From positions 20,098,501-20,162,500 of the forward strand of contig CM069878.1 of NCBI GenBank assembly GCA_036172665.1: DNA of 64,000 nucleotides, given 5' to 3'. The stretch comes from Prosopocoilus inquinatus (Eukaryota > Arthropoda > Insecta > Coleoptera > Lucanidae). Under the pieces are notes generated by a model that was not told the origin of the DNA, made no database searches, and saw only the letters and a program-made list of their open reading frames with translations. Of this stretch, positions 12,967 to 24,248 are shown piece by piece. The position numbers were made by a program, and so were the translations under genes. Within the stretch, counting starts at the first letter, position 1. The number at the start of each line of letters is the position of its first letter.

Positions 12967-13737
12967 AATATATTTTTTTAACAGACGTTGTAACTGTTTG
13001 GAATACGCAGTAGTTCACTGTCCGGTAAAGTAAATTTTTACTGAAAATAAAGCTGCGTCCGTTTTGAATCGTTTTAATATTTGCTTGTGTCAATATGAAA
13101 TTTTATTTATTAAGAGGAAATACTTCAGCTGGTTTAATCACAATAAGTATGTTAAATGAACTAGAAAATTGTGTTATATGAAAATTTTCTCCATAAAATT
13201 TTTTTTCATTGAAAAGGAATTAATACTTTGACTTCTGACAACCGATTCCAAACTTTTCAAAATCAATAAAAGGTAACCATGGTAACTTGAAAATATGCTA
13301 AGGATTACAGATTACTGTAAATATATTGCCATCACTGCCATCCCAGCGACCTGGGGGGAATTATAATTGCGTTTAAAACAGTGACAATAGACATAAACCC
13401 CCCTGATTCTGTTTGCCACTTTATACCGGGGTGCACTAAAACCGTTCATAAATTCAATTTCAAAGTAGACACACCTCGCCCTTGAAGCGTTCTAAAATCG
13501 CAATAGTGTAGCGCTCAGTGTGCACTCTTTCCCGGTCAGGAGCGAGGTGAATTTCGCCCGATATGTGCAATATGTAAAATCATAGGTGCATAATAGATGT
13601 GAGGCGAGATAAATTGAATACCTTATAAAATAAAATAAATTTATTCTCCCTACTGAATGTAATTAATTTTTTTAAAGGATTTTGATAGGATTTGTTTTTA
13701 GAACCAACAAAATTAAATGTGAAAAAGGTTGATATCA
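12967..13737. other. Non-coding spacer
   Basis: AT-rich spacer between the octamer repeat and the gypsy 1 insertion. A GC-richer patch (about 13430-13560) shows no tRNA-like fold or coding frame that I can support. Confidence 0.4.
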
Positions 13738-13741
13738 ATAG

Positions 13742-14074
13742 AGTTACGTTTCTAGGGTTTAAATTTATTTATTTAAACGAACAAAACACTCTGTAACCGT
13801 AATTTATTAATGTTTACAATCTAATTTATTTCTAACAATTTATTATTTTATACACTAAATCTAACTTCGACGATCGCTAATTAGAACTCGACTGACACCT
13901 GAGTCCGCCCCGGCCGATTTTATATTCTACGCTGCCTTCTCGTTTGTTCCATCTTCGAAGATGCCGGAAAAGTCGAGTTTATTCGGTATAAACAATGCGG
14001 CGGCTGATGAAGCATAATAACGAACCGACTTCTTGACGCCTTCACTGTGACGTAGTGCTGAGTGGCACGCCACA
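13742..14074 (-). repeat. Gypsy 1 3' LTR
   Basis: A 333-bp copy. In the coding direction it begins TGTGGCG and ends near CGTAACT, where the expected terminal CA is mutated. A purine-rich tract abuts its start at about 14075-14094. Confidence 0.9.
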
Positions 14075-14560
14075 CTGCCCCCTTCTTAAAAACGTTTTGT
14101 CTCGAAATGTTCCTGGTGATAGTCTTGAAGGAGGATGTCGGAATCTACATGCTGGCCCATTCTTGTAACTTCCCGTCTGGAAGAAGTAGCAGTCCACGGT
14201 TTTGCTGTTGCTGACTGTTGCCTGTGGGTGGTGGCTGCAGACTAGGACTTCAGTTGCCGTTCTGTGGAAGATGACTTCCAGCATGCTTCGAATTACTCTC
14301 CAGTCTAGTCCGTCCAATCCGCAGCCCAATTTGGGGATGGCTAACTTCATCTGGTGGTTCTCTATTAGCTGTCTCCTCAGGCTATCAGGCTATATAGGGC
14401 TCTCCACATACTTTGATAGTCAGGTTTACCACTTGATCTCTTCTTAGTGACTAAATAATGCACGTGGCGCCTCCGATCTGCCGTCGAATCGATGATCTGC
14501 AGACTCTTGCCTACCATGGGATGCTGTCTTCGGAGCTCCTCGATTTGGCCAAATTTCTTC

Positions 14561-15918
14561 CTAAACACCTGAGCGAGTGGGCCAGACACTGTACTCCAGT
14601 GGCACTTTAAAGAGATCTTGTTGCTTCTCCGTGGTCACTCCAAACCGTGCCTTGCTTCCTTCGGCGTGATGAGACATGAAGGTTTCGAAGTTCACTTCGG
14701 AAGCTTGCGCCCTTTCTACTGTCCCTTCATCTGCTTTTCCATGGTAAGGGGGTACCCGGTTGAAGTGGATTACTTTCGGTTTGCCATGGGGGACCCTCTT
14801 GATACGGTAAACGACGTCGTTGATCCGTTTCATCACTTTGTAAAGACCTTCCCAGGAGGTCTGCAGTTTTGGGGACAGGCCTCGACGTCTTTGGCGGTTA
14901 TAAAGCCAGACCAGTGCTCCAGGTTGGTATCCCCTTTGTTGAGCGTTGATGTCATAGTGCTCCTTCATCCGATCGCTGGCCATCTGTACACTATGACGCA
15001 CTCGGTTGTGGATGTCGTCCATTTTTCTGCGTAATTTGCTCACGTAATTTTCGTCGTCAGAGACTTCGCCAGGCTTCACACCAAACTTCAGGTCGCAGGG
15101 CAGTCTCGGCTCTCGCCCGAATACCAGTTTCGCTGGAGTCTCATAGGTGCACCATACCGACTGATCCATTCCCTAACAAGGACTTCCGCAATAGTGACTG
15201 CCTCTTGGTTAGGTAGGGCGTAAGCTTCAACCCATTTGTTAAAGTATTCCACTACCACGACGATGTACTTGTTTCCACCATTCGTTTCTGGAAACAGGCA
15301 GGCAATATCGATGGCAACTCTCTCAAAAGGACTTCCAACGTTGTACTGTCTCATGGGAGCCTTGCCCCGCCTGTGGGGACCGTTACTGGCTGCGCAGACT
15401 GCACACTTTCTGCACCAATCCTTCACGTCTTCCTTGCAGTTCACCCAGTAAAATCTTTCGCGCACCTTCTCCATAGTCTTCTTAACTCCCAGATGCCCTC
15501 CCGAAGTTCCATCGTGAAGTTCCCTCAGAACTTCTGGCACCCTATTCTTGGGGATTAGTAACTGTGTCTTCTGTTCCATGCCTTCTGGATTCTCCATGCT
15601 TCGTCTCAGAAGACCACGATCCAACACTATGGAGTCCCACTGCGCCCAGTATGATTTTACGGACGGTGCACATGGTGCTACCTCTTTCCAGGTAGGCCTC
15701 GCGTGTCTGCTTTTCCACTCTAGCAGTAATTTCAAATCCGGGTCGTTCTCCTGGTCTCTTCGCAGTTCTTCGCCTTGCCATTTGTCGTCAACAATAGCTG
15801 TCCTCGCAGTCGTGGCTACTTTCTCGTCCAAACGACTACAGTGCTTACAGTCTTCGACACAGGGTCTTCGATCCATCGTGCAACTTGCCCTTCTGGGTTC
15901 TTGAAACGGAGAAGCCAT
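14561..15918 (-). pseudogene. Gypsy 1 integrase
   Basis: Integrase part of pol in two overlapping frames. 15918-15088 carries the zinc-binding region (HDGTSGGHLGVKKT then WCRKCAVCAAS) and the start of the catalytic core (FERVAIDIACLFPET, then VVVVEYFNKWVEAYALP). 15169-14561 carries the core end and C-terminal chromatin-proximal region (ETPAKLVFGREPRLPCD; GYQPGALVWLYNRQRRRG; KVIHFNRVPPYHGKADE). The Asp expected in the DYFTKW-type motif is Glu here, and a frameshift near 15170 removes the region with the catalytic Glu. The enzyme must be dead. Dense opposite-strand frames are shadows. Confidence 0.85.
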
Positions 15919-17609
15919 TTTAGAGCGGCATGGTCGGTCCTCAGGAGGAAGCGTCTACCATACAAGTACTTCTAGAAATGTTCTATCGTTTTTACGACGG
16001 CTAGCAATTCCCTTCTTGTGACGCAATAGTTTCGTTCCGGCTTTGATAGGACTTTACTGAAGAAGCCGATCACCTTTTCTTGCCCCTCTTGTATCTGGGA
16101 GAGTACACCACCGATCCCAACGTTGCTAGCATCTGTGTCCACGACGAACTTGCCTTCCGGGAGAGGATAACTCAGAATAGGAGCACTAATCAAGTACTGC
16201 TTTAGTTGTTTAAAACCAGTTTGACACTGTTGGTCCCATTCAAATGGACGACCTTCTTCAGTGAGTTTTGTCAACGGCTCAGCAATGTCTGCAAATCCAG
16301 GAACGTAGCGCCGATAGTAAGTGCACAGGCTAAGGAAATTCCTTATTTGGTGTTTATTTCTGGGAGTTGGCCAGTCTTTCACCACCTGAATCTTCACAGG
16401 GTCCACGGCGATTCAATTTCCATTAACAATGTGCCCCAGGTAATTCACCTCCTTCTGGAACAGGTGACACTTCTTGAGGCTAAGCTTTAGTCCAGCTCCG
16501 CGAAACCGCTGAAACACTCCTTCCAGGTTCCTTAGGTGGTCGTCGAACGTCTTTCCCACGACAATTATGTCATCAAGGTACACCATGCACGTTGTCTAGG
16601 TCAGACCTTTCAGAACCGTCTCCATTAACCTCTCGAATGTCGCTGGGAATTACATAACCCGAATGGCATCACTGTGAACTGCCACAGATCCATACCAATG
16701 GAAAACGCCATCTTTTCTCGATCTTCAGGCGCCAGATCCACTTGCCAATATCCACTCTTTAAGTCCAAAGTTGAGAAGATCTTTGAGCCGGCCAGGGTGT
16801 CCAGGGTATCATCAATCCGTGGCAGGGAATAGCTGTCCTTCTTGGTGACATTGTTGAGTAACCGGTAGTCTACACAGAACCTGGTGGACCCATCCTTCTT
16901 CTTCACAAGCACTACTGGTGACGCCCACGGACTGCTTGATGGTTCTATTACATTATCCTTTTCCATCTCGCGAATAATGCGTTCCGCTTCCTCACGCTTC
17001 GCCAACGGTAATCGCCTTGGAGCTTGACGGATAGGTCTTTCTTCTCCAGTCTCTATTTTGTGTTTCACGACATCAGTTCTTCCCTTGGATCCATTTTCTA
17101 CATCGAATATATCTTGATAACGGCCGATCAGATTCTTTGCTTTTGTCTTCTGGTCTGAAGTCAATTCCTGTTGACATAACCATTTCCCATAACTTCATTG
17201 GGACTTTCGCTTCTGGCACGTTTGTTACAAGTCGGCGGGAGATGGAGGACACCATGGTGCAGCTTCCCAAGATGGTTCCTTTCTTGATATTGACGGAGAA
17301 ACAATTGACGTTCATCAGGCGGACAGGTACTTCCTTCTTCACCGTCAACAACATTTTCCCAACAAGGACTCCTCTTCCAGTCTTCTGATCATCAGTATTA
17401 GGTTCAACCATAATGACTTGCTCATCTTGAAAAACACCGTTCAGTTTTGCGTCGACGATAACCTCAGTCCTGCTGGGTAATACAACGTCTTCAGCGAGGA
17501 CTACTCGAGCGGACACGTCTCCTCGTTGATGTAGAACCAACTCCTCATTATTAACCGCCATCATGCCACGCTTTAAGTCCAATTGGAACCCGTCCTTCCT
17601 CCTGGCCAC
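15919..17609 (-). pseudogene. Gypsy 1 reverse transcriptase and RNase H, broken
   Basis: 17609-17073 is the linker region usually found after the protease; the protease motif DTGA is not visible and seems deleted with the gag end. 17164-16625 is RT fingers and palm (SPWASPVVLVKKKDGSTRFC; STLDLKSGYWQVDLAPEDRE; FTVMPFGLCN). The YLDD catalytic box follows at about 16580 in another frame, with a TGA near 16408. 16406-15972 continues with thumb and RNase H (FVVDTDASNVGIGGVLS). A TAG at about 15973 stops it before RTDHAALKWL. At least two frameshifts and two nonsense codons are present. Confidence 0.85.
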
Positions 17610-17635
17610 ACCAGCGGTTTCTTCTGCTTGAAGAC

Positions 17636-19477
17636 CTATTCCACAATGCGGCGAACATCCTCGGCGGTGGTATATTCCCTGGGTCGCTCCTTTATAACAG
17701 ATCCCACATTGGAGTTACCTCTCAAGGCCACAATTAACGAAGTGGCTTTTTCGCTGGCCGTCCATCTGTTCGCCTTTGCTGCTGCTTCGAACTGTTTGAA
17801 GTAGTTGGGCCAAGAAGACATTCCATCGAACGTTGGTGTTTTTAGAAAAATTTTGTGCAAATCGTTTTTGATTGCAGTGAGAACCTCGAGCAGCCTCTGG
17901 ACAGCTGTTTCAGCCCTGCTTGGGGCTTCTTCAGCAGAAACGTAGCTCGACATTCCCACTGCAGACCAAAAACGACTTGCCCAATTTATTCGCAATTGCG
18001 ATGTAAGAGTGATGAACATATAAAATAGCGACATCTTACTATCGCTTTTTGACCTAACATTGCAGTAGGATAGACAAATTGAAGCGGGATTTGCTCCTAA
18101 TGAGTCCCCCATGCAAGGCGGCAAATCCCGCTTCAATTTGTCTATCCTACTGCAATGTTAGGTCAAAAAGCGATAGTAAGATGTCGCTATTTTATATGTT
18201 CATCACTCTTACATCGCAATTGCGAATAAATTGGGCAAGTCGTTTTTGGTCTGCAGTGGGAATGTCGAGCTACGTTTCTGCTGAAGAAGCCCCAAGCAGG
18301 GCTGAAACAGCTGTCCAGAGGCTGCTCGAGGTTCTCACTGCAATCAAAAACGATTTGCACAAAATTTTTCTAAAATCTTTCATTATGCTTTGACAGCAAG
18401 CATGGCCGCCTTGCATGGGGGACTCATTAGGAGCAAATCCCGCTTCAATTTGTCTATCCTACTGCAATGTTAGGTCAAAAAGCGATAGTAAGATGTCGCT
18501 ATTTTATATGTTGGTGTTTTTATTTTCAATTTCGAATTTTCTGTTGGTCCTTCCACAATTCGGGTTTCATTATTTTCTAATGTTTCTACTGGTGGCTGAT
18601 CGCCGAACACTCTCAACCCCGCCATGATTTGTTCCAGATTTTTGATCTTGTTATCCTGCTGGAATATTATTTCTTCCACATTTTCTTGCAGGTTCCTTGT
18701 TTCTTCCGATATTTTTACCTCTAGTTCATCTTCGAGTCCTTTTGTTTGTTCTAGAAATTTCTCGTCGAAATTTCTGGATTGCTCTCGAAATTTCTCGTCT
18801 AAGTCTCTAGATTGTTCCAACAATTTATTCTGTAATTTGTCGAAATTTCCAGATTGTTCTAGAAGCTTCTCCTCTAAATTTCTGGATTGTTCCATCAATT
18901 TAGTTTGCAACTCGTCTTTGAAGTTTACAGATTCTTGAAGTTCGTCCTTGAAATTTCCAGATTGTTCTAGAAGCTTTTCCTCTAAATTTCTGGATTGTTC
19001 TCGAAGCTTCTCTAAATTTCCAGACTGTTCTTGAAACTTCTCGTCCAAATTTCTGGATTGTTCTCGAAGTTCGTCCTTGAAATTTCCAGATTGTTCTAGA
19101 AGCTTTTTCTCTAAATTTCCAGACTGTTCTTGAAACTTCTCGTCGAAATTTCTGGATTGTTCTCAAAGTTCGTCCTTGAAATTTCCAGATTGTTCTAGAA
19201 GCTTTTTCTCTAAATTTCCAGACTGTTCTTGAAACTTCTCGTCCATATTTCTGGATTGTTCTCGAAATTCATCCTTCAAGATTTTATTAAAATCGGCGGG
19301 ACCACACGAAATTTCGAAAAGGAACGTCTCTGGATCTTCACCAGCTGTCAACAAATCGCATCGGAGACGCTGTTAAAGTGCGCCTTTCAAACCACAGGTT
19401 TCTAACTCTCGTTCTTCCAATTCGGTTTTTAATCCGGCCACTTTTAAGTCTTTCAACAACACTTTTCACGTAGCCAT
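17636..19477 (-). pseudogene. Gypsy 1 gag with SAP domain and coiled-coil repeats
   Basis: Gag starts at the ATG at 19477. The first ~35 residues fit a SAP domain (KDLKVAGLKTELEERELETC, then GLKGAL), a DNA-binding motif seen in some gypsy gags. They are broken by TGA at codon 4 and TAA after GLKGAL. A long repeat tract follows (about 19290-18720) built from 11-residue units such as EQSRNLDEKFQ and EQSGNFKDELQ, predicted coiled coil. The conserved gag body resumes at about 17830 (FDGMSSWPNYFKQFEAAAKA, then SEKATSLIVALRG). Between them lies F1, inserted after residues KIKTPT. Frame breaks also occur in the repeats. No zinc knuckle is seen. Confidence 0.8.
17845..18509. mobile_element. Family F copy F1 (palindromic, in gypsy 1 gag)
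   Basis: Inserted in gag with a 13-bp direct duplication GTTGGTGTTTTTA at 17832-17844 and 18510-18522. About 280 bp (17845-18122) is followed by its near-exact reverse complement (18121-18373), and then a third partial segment (18374-18509). The unit shared with other F copies includes CAGCCTCTGTACAGCTGTTT-like and GACCTAACATTGCAGTAGGA phrases. The left end reads GAAAAATTTTGTGC and the right end GATGTCGCTATTTTATAT. Confidence 0.85.
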
Positions 19478-19570
19478 TGTTTTTTTTCCGATACTGTACT
19501 TATTTAATAATCTGATTAAATTTAATTTACTTTAAATTGTTTGTTTATTATATATAACACCTGACACCAC

Positions 19571-19896
19571 TGTTACGTTTCTAGGGTTTAAATTAATTTT
19601 TTAATCGAATAAAACACTCGGTAACAAACTTAACCGTAATTTAATAAGGATTACCATCTAATTTTTTTGTAACAATTTATTTTATACACCAAATCCAACT
19701 TCGACGATCGCTATTTCGAATTCGACTGACTCCTGAGTCCACCCTGGGCGATTTTATATCCTTTGCTGCCCTCTCAAATTTTCCAACGCTGGAAAATTCG
19801 AGTTTGTTCGATGGTGGCGTGACGGCCGATGACGCATAATAATAAACCGACTTCTTGACGCCTTCAGTGTGACGTAGTGCTGAGTGGCTCGCCACA
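19571..19896 (-). repeat. Gypsy 1 5' LTR
   Basis: A 326-bp copy with TG...CA ends in the coding direction (TGTGGCG...CGTAACA). It is followed by the ATAG duplication at 19897. Confidence 0.9.
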
Positions 19897-20111
19897 ATAG
19901 GATTTAAATATTAAACGATGGATGTATCTGCAATACTCAAATGTATGCAGTAATAGTAACAAAAGTAGTAATAAAAAATTGCGCCATTCGGAGGACGTCT
20001 CTAATCGTTCAGAATTTTACCACGCACTCGCAACGCTCTGGGCGAATCAGCCGTCATTACCCTTGGGGTAACGCTCTACCCTACACTCTCCATTTTTGAA
20101 CGCACTCCTGT

Positions 20112-20283
20112 TGTTATAATGCCGTACATTATAAATTATTAATAATTAAAACACCCGTAGTCGTGTGTATCTATTTATTGACTGCTTCGTTTAAATATAA
20201 AACGTGTACTCTCACAGGTGGATTTACGAGTAAACAACCCAAAAGAAATTCAATAAAACATTTTACAAAATTAACATATTACA
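20112..20283 (-). repeat. Gypsy 2 3' LTR
   Basis: A 172-bp LTR bounded by TGT and ACA on the plus strand. On the plus strand the complement of the polypurine tract (TCTTCCCCT) follows at 20284. Confidence 0.92.
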
Positions 20284-20617
20284 TCTTCCCCTAAAAATAA
20301 AATTAAGAATTTCAAAATTACAATCACTTATTATAAAATGAATGACGGAATCTGTTCGGAAGTTTTACCTGTCTACCACTGCTTGTTTGCTGTGGAGGAA
20401 TGTAATTGGCCTCGCTTATAGTATCATCATCACTTCCGGACATCTCCTCATTTACTAAATTTTACGTGTCATCATTTTGCTTATTATTAACATAAAAATC
20501 TGGTATTATAGCTAAATATCTTCTATTTCTGTCTAAAATATTCCCATCGTCAGTTTTAATTTTATAAGTCCTATCTCTTATTTTTTTAATTACTTTACCT
20601 TGCACCCATCTTTTCTT

Positions 20618-21460
20618 TTATAATTGTACATTGATTTTCTGATTATTTTTTAATTGTTTTAAAGGTTTAGCATTTCTGTCATAATATTCTTTTTGTTTTA
20701 TTTGTTTATTTTCCATGGTATTTTTAATGTTTTGTAAGTTAACTGTTTTTGGTTTTAATAAATTTTCGTGTATAGGAATAATACTACGTAATCTACGCGA
20801 CATTAACATCTGTGACGGAGATCCTAAACCTGATATGGGTGTATTTCTGTAATTTAGTAAAGCTAAGTACATATCTCGTCCACTATTTTTAGCTTTCATT
20901 AATATATGTTTTACATTTTTCACCGCATTCTCGGCCATTCCATTAGATTGTGGATATCTGGGACTGGAAGTAGTGTGTAGAAAATTCTACTGTTTAGCAA
21001 AATCCTTAAATAATTTAGAAGAAAATTTCGGTCCTTGATCTGTAATCAATTCTAATGGAATCCCGTGAAATTATTTGCCAAGTGTTGAATTTCAACATAC
21101 TTTGAAAAGTAATCCACTACTAATAAATAATTTTGGTCACTTAATTCAAATAAGTCACAACCTAATTTCGACCAAGATTTGTCTGGGACATTATATGAAA
21201 TTAAAGGTTCTTTTGCGTTAGATTTTCTAAATTTTAAACAACTAGGTAGTACAATTACTAATCATATTGTAAACATCGTAATACATTCTTGGCCAGCAAA
21301 GAGATTCTCTAGCTAAATCCATTGTTTTATCTATACCCATGTGAGAATAATGTAAATGATACAACATTTTGTTTCTTAAAATCTGTGGTACAATAATTTT
21401 TTTATTTTTTAAAAGTACACCTTGACTTTCCGAAATTTCTGATCTAAAATTGTAATATTG
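20618..21460 (-). pseudogene. Gypsy 2 integrase
   Basis: The C-terminal part (20938-20618) is open and reads MAENAVKNVKHILMKAKN, then LALLNYRNTPISGLGSPSQM, then QKEYYDRNAKPLKQL. This is the segment with the catalytic Glu neighbourhood and the end of the core in Mag-like elements. Upstream (20940-21460), shorter pieces such as LELITDQGPKF survive across frameshifts. Confidence 0.75.
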
Positions 21461-21466
21461 TTTTAA

Positions 21467-22880
21467 TTATGGAGGTATTACTTTCGGCCAACCATTTTTA
21501 ATATACGTAGAAAGTTTAGTTAATTCTGGATCTAACTGAGTAAATTTCTGTAATTCCTTAAATTTTGTTTTGTCTAAATTTATAAAACAAATTTGTGCTT
21601 CAACATCATTGTCAAAATTATTGTCTAAATTATTATTTATACAATCTGCTTTATTTACAATATAAGCTCGCGACAAAGCATCGGCCATTAATAAACATTT
21701 TCCAGGTTTATAGTAAACTTTTAAATCAAATTTCTGTAATCGCATAAGCATTCGTTGTAATCCGGCGAGACAATCGTTTAAATTTTTACGAAATATAGAT
21801 ATAAGTGGTTTATGATCGGTTTCTACATTAAACGATTTTCCATAAATATACTGAAGGAAATGCTCGCAACCAAAAACTATTGCCAGCAACTCTTTTTCTA
21901 TTTGTGCGTACTTTATTTGCGTATCAGTCATGGAACGAGAAGCATAAGCACAAGGCTTTCCATCTTGAAGAAAAACGGCGGCAAGTCCTTCCTTTGAAGC
22001 ATCAACCGAAATAGTAGTATCTTTTTTATTATCATAAAATTGCAAAACCGGTTTATTTGTTAAAATAGTTTTAATTTTACTTATAGCTTGATCATGTTTC
22101 TCATTCCAATGCCACTGAATTTTGTTTCTAGTTAATTCTCTAAGAGGTGCGGTAATATCTGAAACGTTTGGAATGAACTTGCTTACATAGTTAACCATTC
22201 CTAAAAGTCGTTCTAACGCTTTTTTATCAGTGGGTGTAGGCATTTCAGAAATTGCTCGTATTTTTGCATCATCTGGTTTAATATCCTCATTTGAGATAGT
22301 ATGACCCATATATTTAATTTCTTCTAAAAAGAATTTGCATTTAGATTTGTTAAATTTTATATTATTTTTACGAGCGATTTCTAAAACGTTTCTTAAACGA
22401 CTATAGTGTTGCTCTTTCGTATCACCCCAGACAATTTTATCATCAATAAATACAGCTACTCCTTCACAATTAAATAATTCTTTAAATTTTTTGTGAAATA
22501 TTTCAGTAGCACACCGAATTTCATAGGGCAATCTTAAATACCTGTAACGCCCGAAAGGTGTATTAAAGGTACAAAGTCTAGAACTAGAATTATCTAGGTT
22601 AATTTGCTAAAATCCATTATTTGCATCAAGCGTACTAAAATATTTAGTACTGGTTAAATTACATGTAATTTCATCCAAGGTGGGCAATTGAAATACTTCT
22701 CGTTTAACCGCTTCGTTTAAATCTTTATGGTCTGTACACACTCGCAAAGTACCATCGCCTTTTTTTTACTATAACCATGGAATTAACCCGTTCCGTTGGT
22801 TCATTCACTTTTTTTTAATACCATCAATTTCCATTTGTTTCAATGTCTCTTTTATTTTTTTCATTAATGGTAATGGTACT
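21467..22880 (-). pseudogene. Gypsy 2 reverse transcriptase and RNase H
   Basis: An open stretch of 354 codons (22531-21467) carries the RT palm with FIDD in place of the usual YIDD (VAVFIDDKIVWGD), then the thumb (YMGHTISNEDIKPDDAKIRA). RNase H follows (TTISVDASKEGLAAVFLQDG; YAQIEKELLAIVFGCEHFLQ; NVETDHKPLISIF) and the ADALSRAYI end. The N-terminal fingers lie upstream to about 22880 in other frames (VIVKKKGDGTLRVCTDHKDL), separated by small indels near 22550-22800. Confidence 0.85.
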
Positions 22881-23170
22881 TTACGAGGTGCATGCACAAC
22901 AGGGTTAACATTTTTGTCAACATGTATGTGATGTAATCCAGGAATAGAACCAATACCTTTAAATAAATTTTCAAACTCTGATACAATGTCTTGATGTACA
23001 TTATCAATTCGTTTGATTAAATTTAGGGCTAAACAAGCTTCTAATCCTAAAATTGTAGGCGTATTAGTTTCTACAACATAAAATTTTAAGTTCGTTTCTT
23101 TATTTTTGTAAAAACAACTTAAATCTATTTGACCTAGGACTTCTAGTTTTTCGTTTGTAATTGTCGTTAA

Positions 23171-23979
23171 TTATACATTACATTTTTGTAAACAATTACT
23201 ATCAAAATCTAATGATTTTAATACATTCAAAGACATGATGTTAGGCATCGCACCGGTATCTAATTTCATTTTTATATTTTTATCATTAACATTCATAAAA
23301 ATACACCACTCGTTAGTGGTTTTTGTTTGAATTGAGCCAATAAATAAGGTACCTTTATCGTGTATTTCTTCATCCTGTTGTAAGATATCCACTTTTTTAA
23401 AACACATTTGGACAAAATGACCTTTCACTTTACACAAATTACATAACTTGTTATATGCTGGACACTGACGGGGTTGGTGGTATCTGCCGCAACGACCACA
23501 GTTATAATTTTCCTGTACGGTTTTATTTTTTGAGGGTCCCGCAACCGTTGATTTCAGAAATGTTTGCTTTCCACTCCCTGATTTGAAAACAGTTTCTTTC
23601 AGCTCATTAAATTCACAAGATAGAGCTAAATTTTTTAAAATAGTTGCGTATTGTTCATCGATTTCTTCTTCCAATTGTTTCCGAATAAAAAAATTGTGTC
23701 GTTCATATTCCACACTCTTTTTTGGTATAAAATAATTTTCAAATTTTTGAAGTAACACTTTTAACTTACTTTTTCCTCATCGGCAAAAGTAAAAATATTG
23801 TAAATACGGAAACCTTCCTTTCCTATATAGTGTAATAATTGCGCACACTGAGTGGTTTCAGATTTTTTACTGTACTCCGTGGCCAGTAAATAATTTTCAA
23901 ACCGCTGACGCCATAATTTCCAGTTTTCAGCAACATTTCCTTCCATGCACATCGGCTGTATTCCTTGAAACTCGGACAT
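23171..23979 (-). pseudogene. Gypsy 2 gag-protease
   Basis: Gag starts at the ATG at 23979 (MSEFQGIQPMCMEGNVAENW; WRQRFENYLLATEY). A single-base shift with TAA near 23761 interrupts it at EEKVS. It resumes at about 23758 (LLQKFENYFIPKKSVEYERH). Two zinc knuckles follow (CGRCGRYHQPRQC; CNLCKVKGHFVQMC), then the protease active site MKLDTGAMPNIMS. The interruption looks mutational, since both parts align to one gag. Confidence 0.85.
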
Positions 23980-24056
23980 TTTTTTTTCATTTTTAAAAAA
24001 CTAACACACTAACAACCAATCATAACGTAACAATTCTGTTATTTAATTTATTGTTT

Positions 24057-24072
24057 CATACTGACTGTGCCA
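24057..24072 (-). other. Gypsy 2 primer-binding site
   Basis: Directly after the 5' LTR in the coding direction, TGGCACAGTCAGTATG begins with the TGG expected to pair with a tRNA CCA end. The tRNA was not identified. Confidence 0.6.
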
Positions 24073-24245
24073 TGTTATAATGCCGTGCATTATAAATTAT
24101 TAATAATTAAAACACCCGTACTTGTGTGTATCTATTTATTGACTGCTTCGTTTAAATATAAAACGTACTCTCACAGGTGGATTTACGAGTAAACAACCCA
24201 AAAGAAATTCAGTAAAACATTTTACAAAATTAACATTATATTACA
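24073..24245 (-). repeat. Gypsy 2 5' LTR
   Basis: A 173-bp copy, close to identical to the 3' LTR apart from a few substitutions and a 2-bp and a 3-bp indel. Confidence 0.92.
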
Positions 24246-24248
24246 CCT

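Larger units (their letters stand above)
13742..19896 (-). mobile_element. Gypsy 1: old Ty3/gypsy LTR retrotransposon
   Basis: A complete but decayed LTR element read on the minus strand. The LTRs lie at 13742-14074 and 19571-19896, and a 4-bp target duplication ATAG sits at 13738-13741 and 19897-19900. Order in the coding direction is 5' LTR, a priming site beginning TGGTGTCAGGTG one base inside the LTR, a SAP and coiled-coil gag, a post-protease region, RT, RNase H, integrase, a polypurine tract (AAGAAGGGGG) and the 3' LTR. The LTRs differ at many sites, so insertion is old. Family-F copy F1 sits inside gag. Stops and frameshifts occur in every gene. Confidence 0.95.
20112..24245 (-). mobile_element. 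Gypsy 2: Mag/K02A2.6-like Ty3/gypsy element
   Basis: Minus-strand LTR element with short LTRs (20112-20283 and 24073-24245) and a perfect 5-bp target duplication CCTGT (20107-20111 and 24246-24250). The LTRs differ by only a few substitutions and two small indels, so it is much younger than gypsy 1. In the coding direction: priming site TGGCACAGTCAGTATG directly after the 5' LTR, gag with two zinc knuckles, protease, RT, RNase H, integrase and a polypurine tract (AGGGGAAGA). Several frames are broken. The integrase C-terminus resembles the K02A2.6/Mag group, from memory. Confidence 0.95.

Noticed and set aside
13430..13560. tRNA or SINE head in a GC-richer patch
   Set aside because: No A and B box pair at proper spacing and no cloverleaf could be drawn.
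14202..15975. Plus-strand genes opposite the gypsy 1 pol
   Set aside because: They mirror the real minus-strand pol frames and have no independent motifs.
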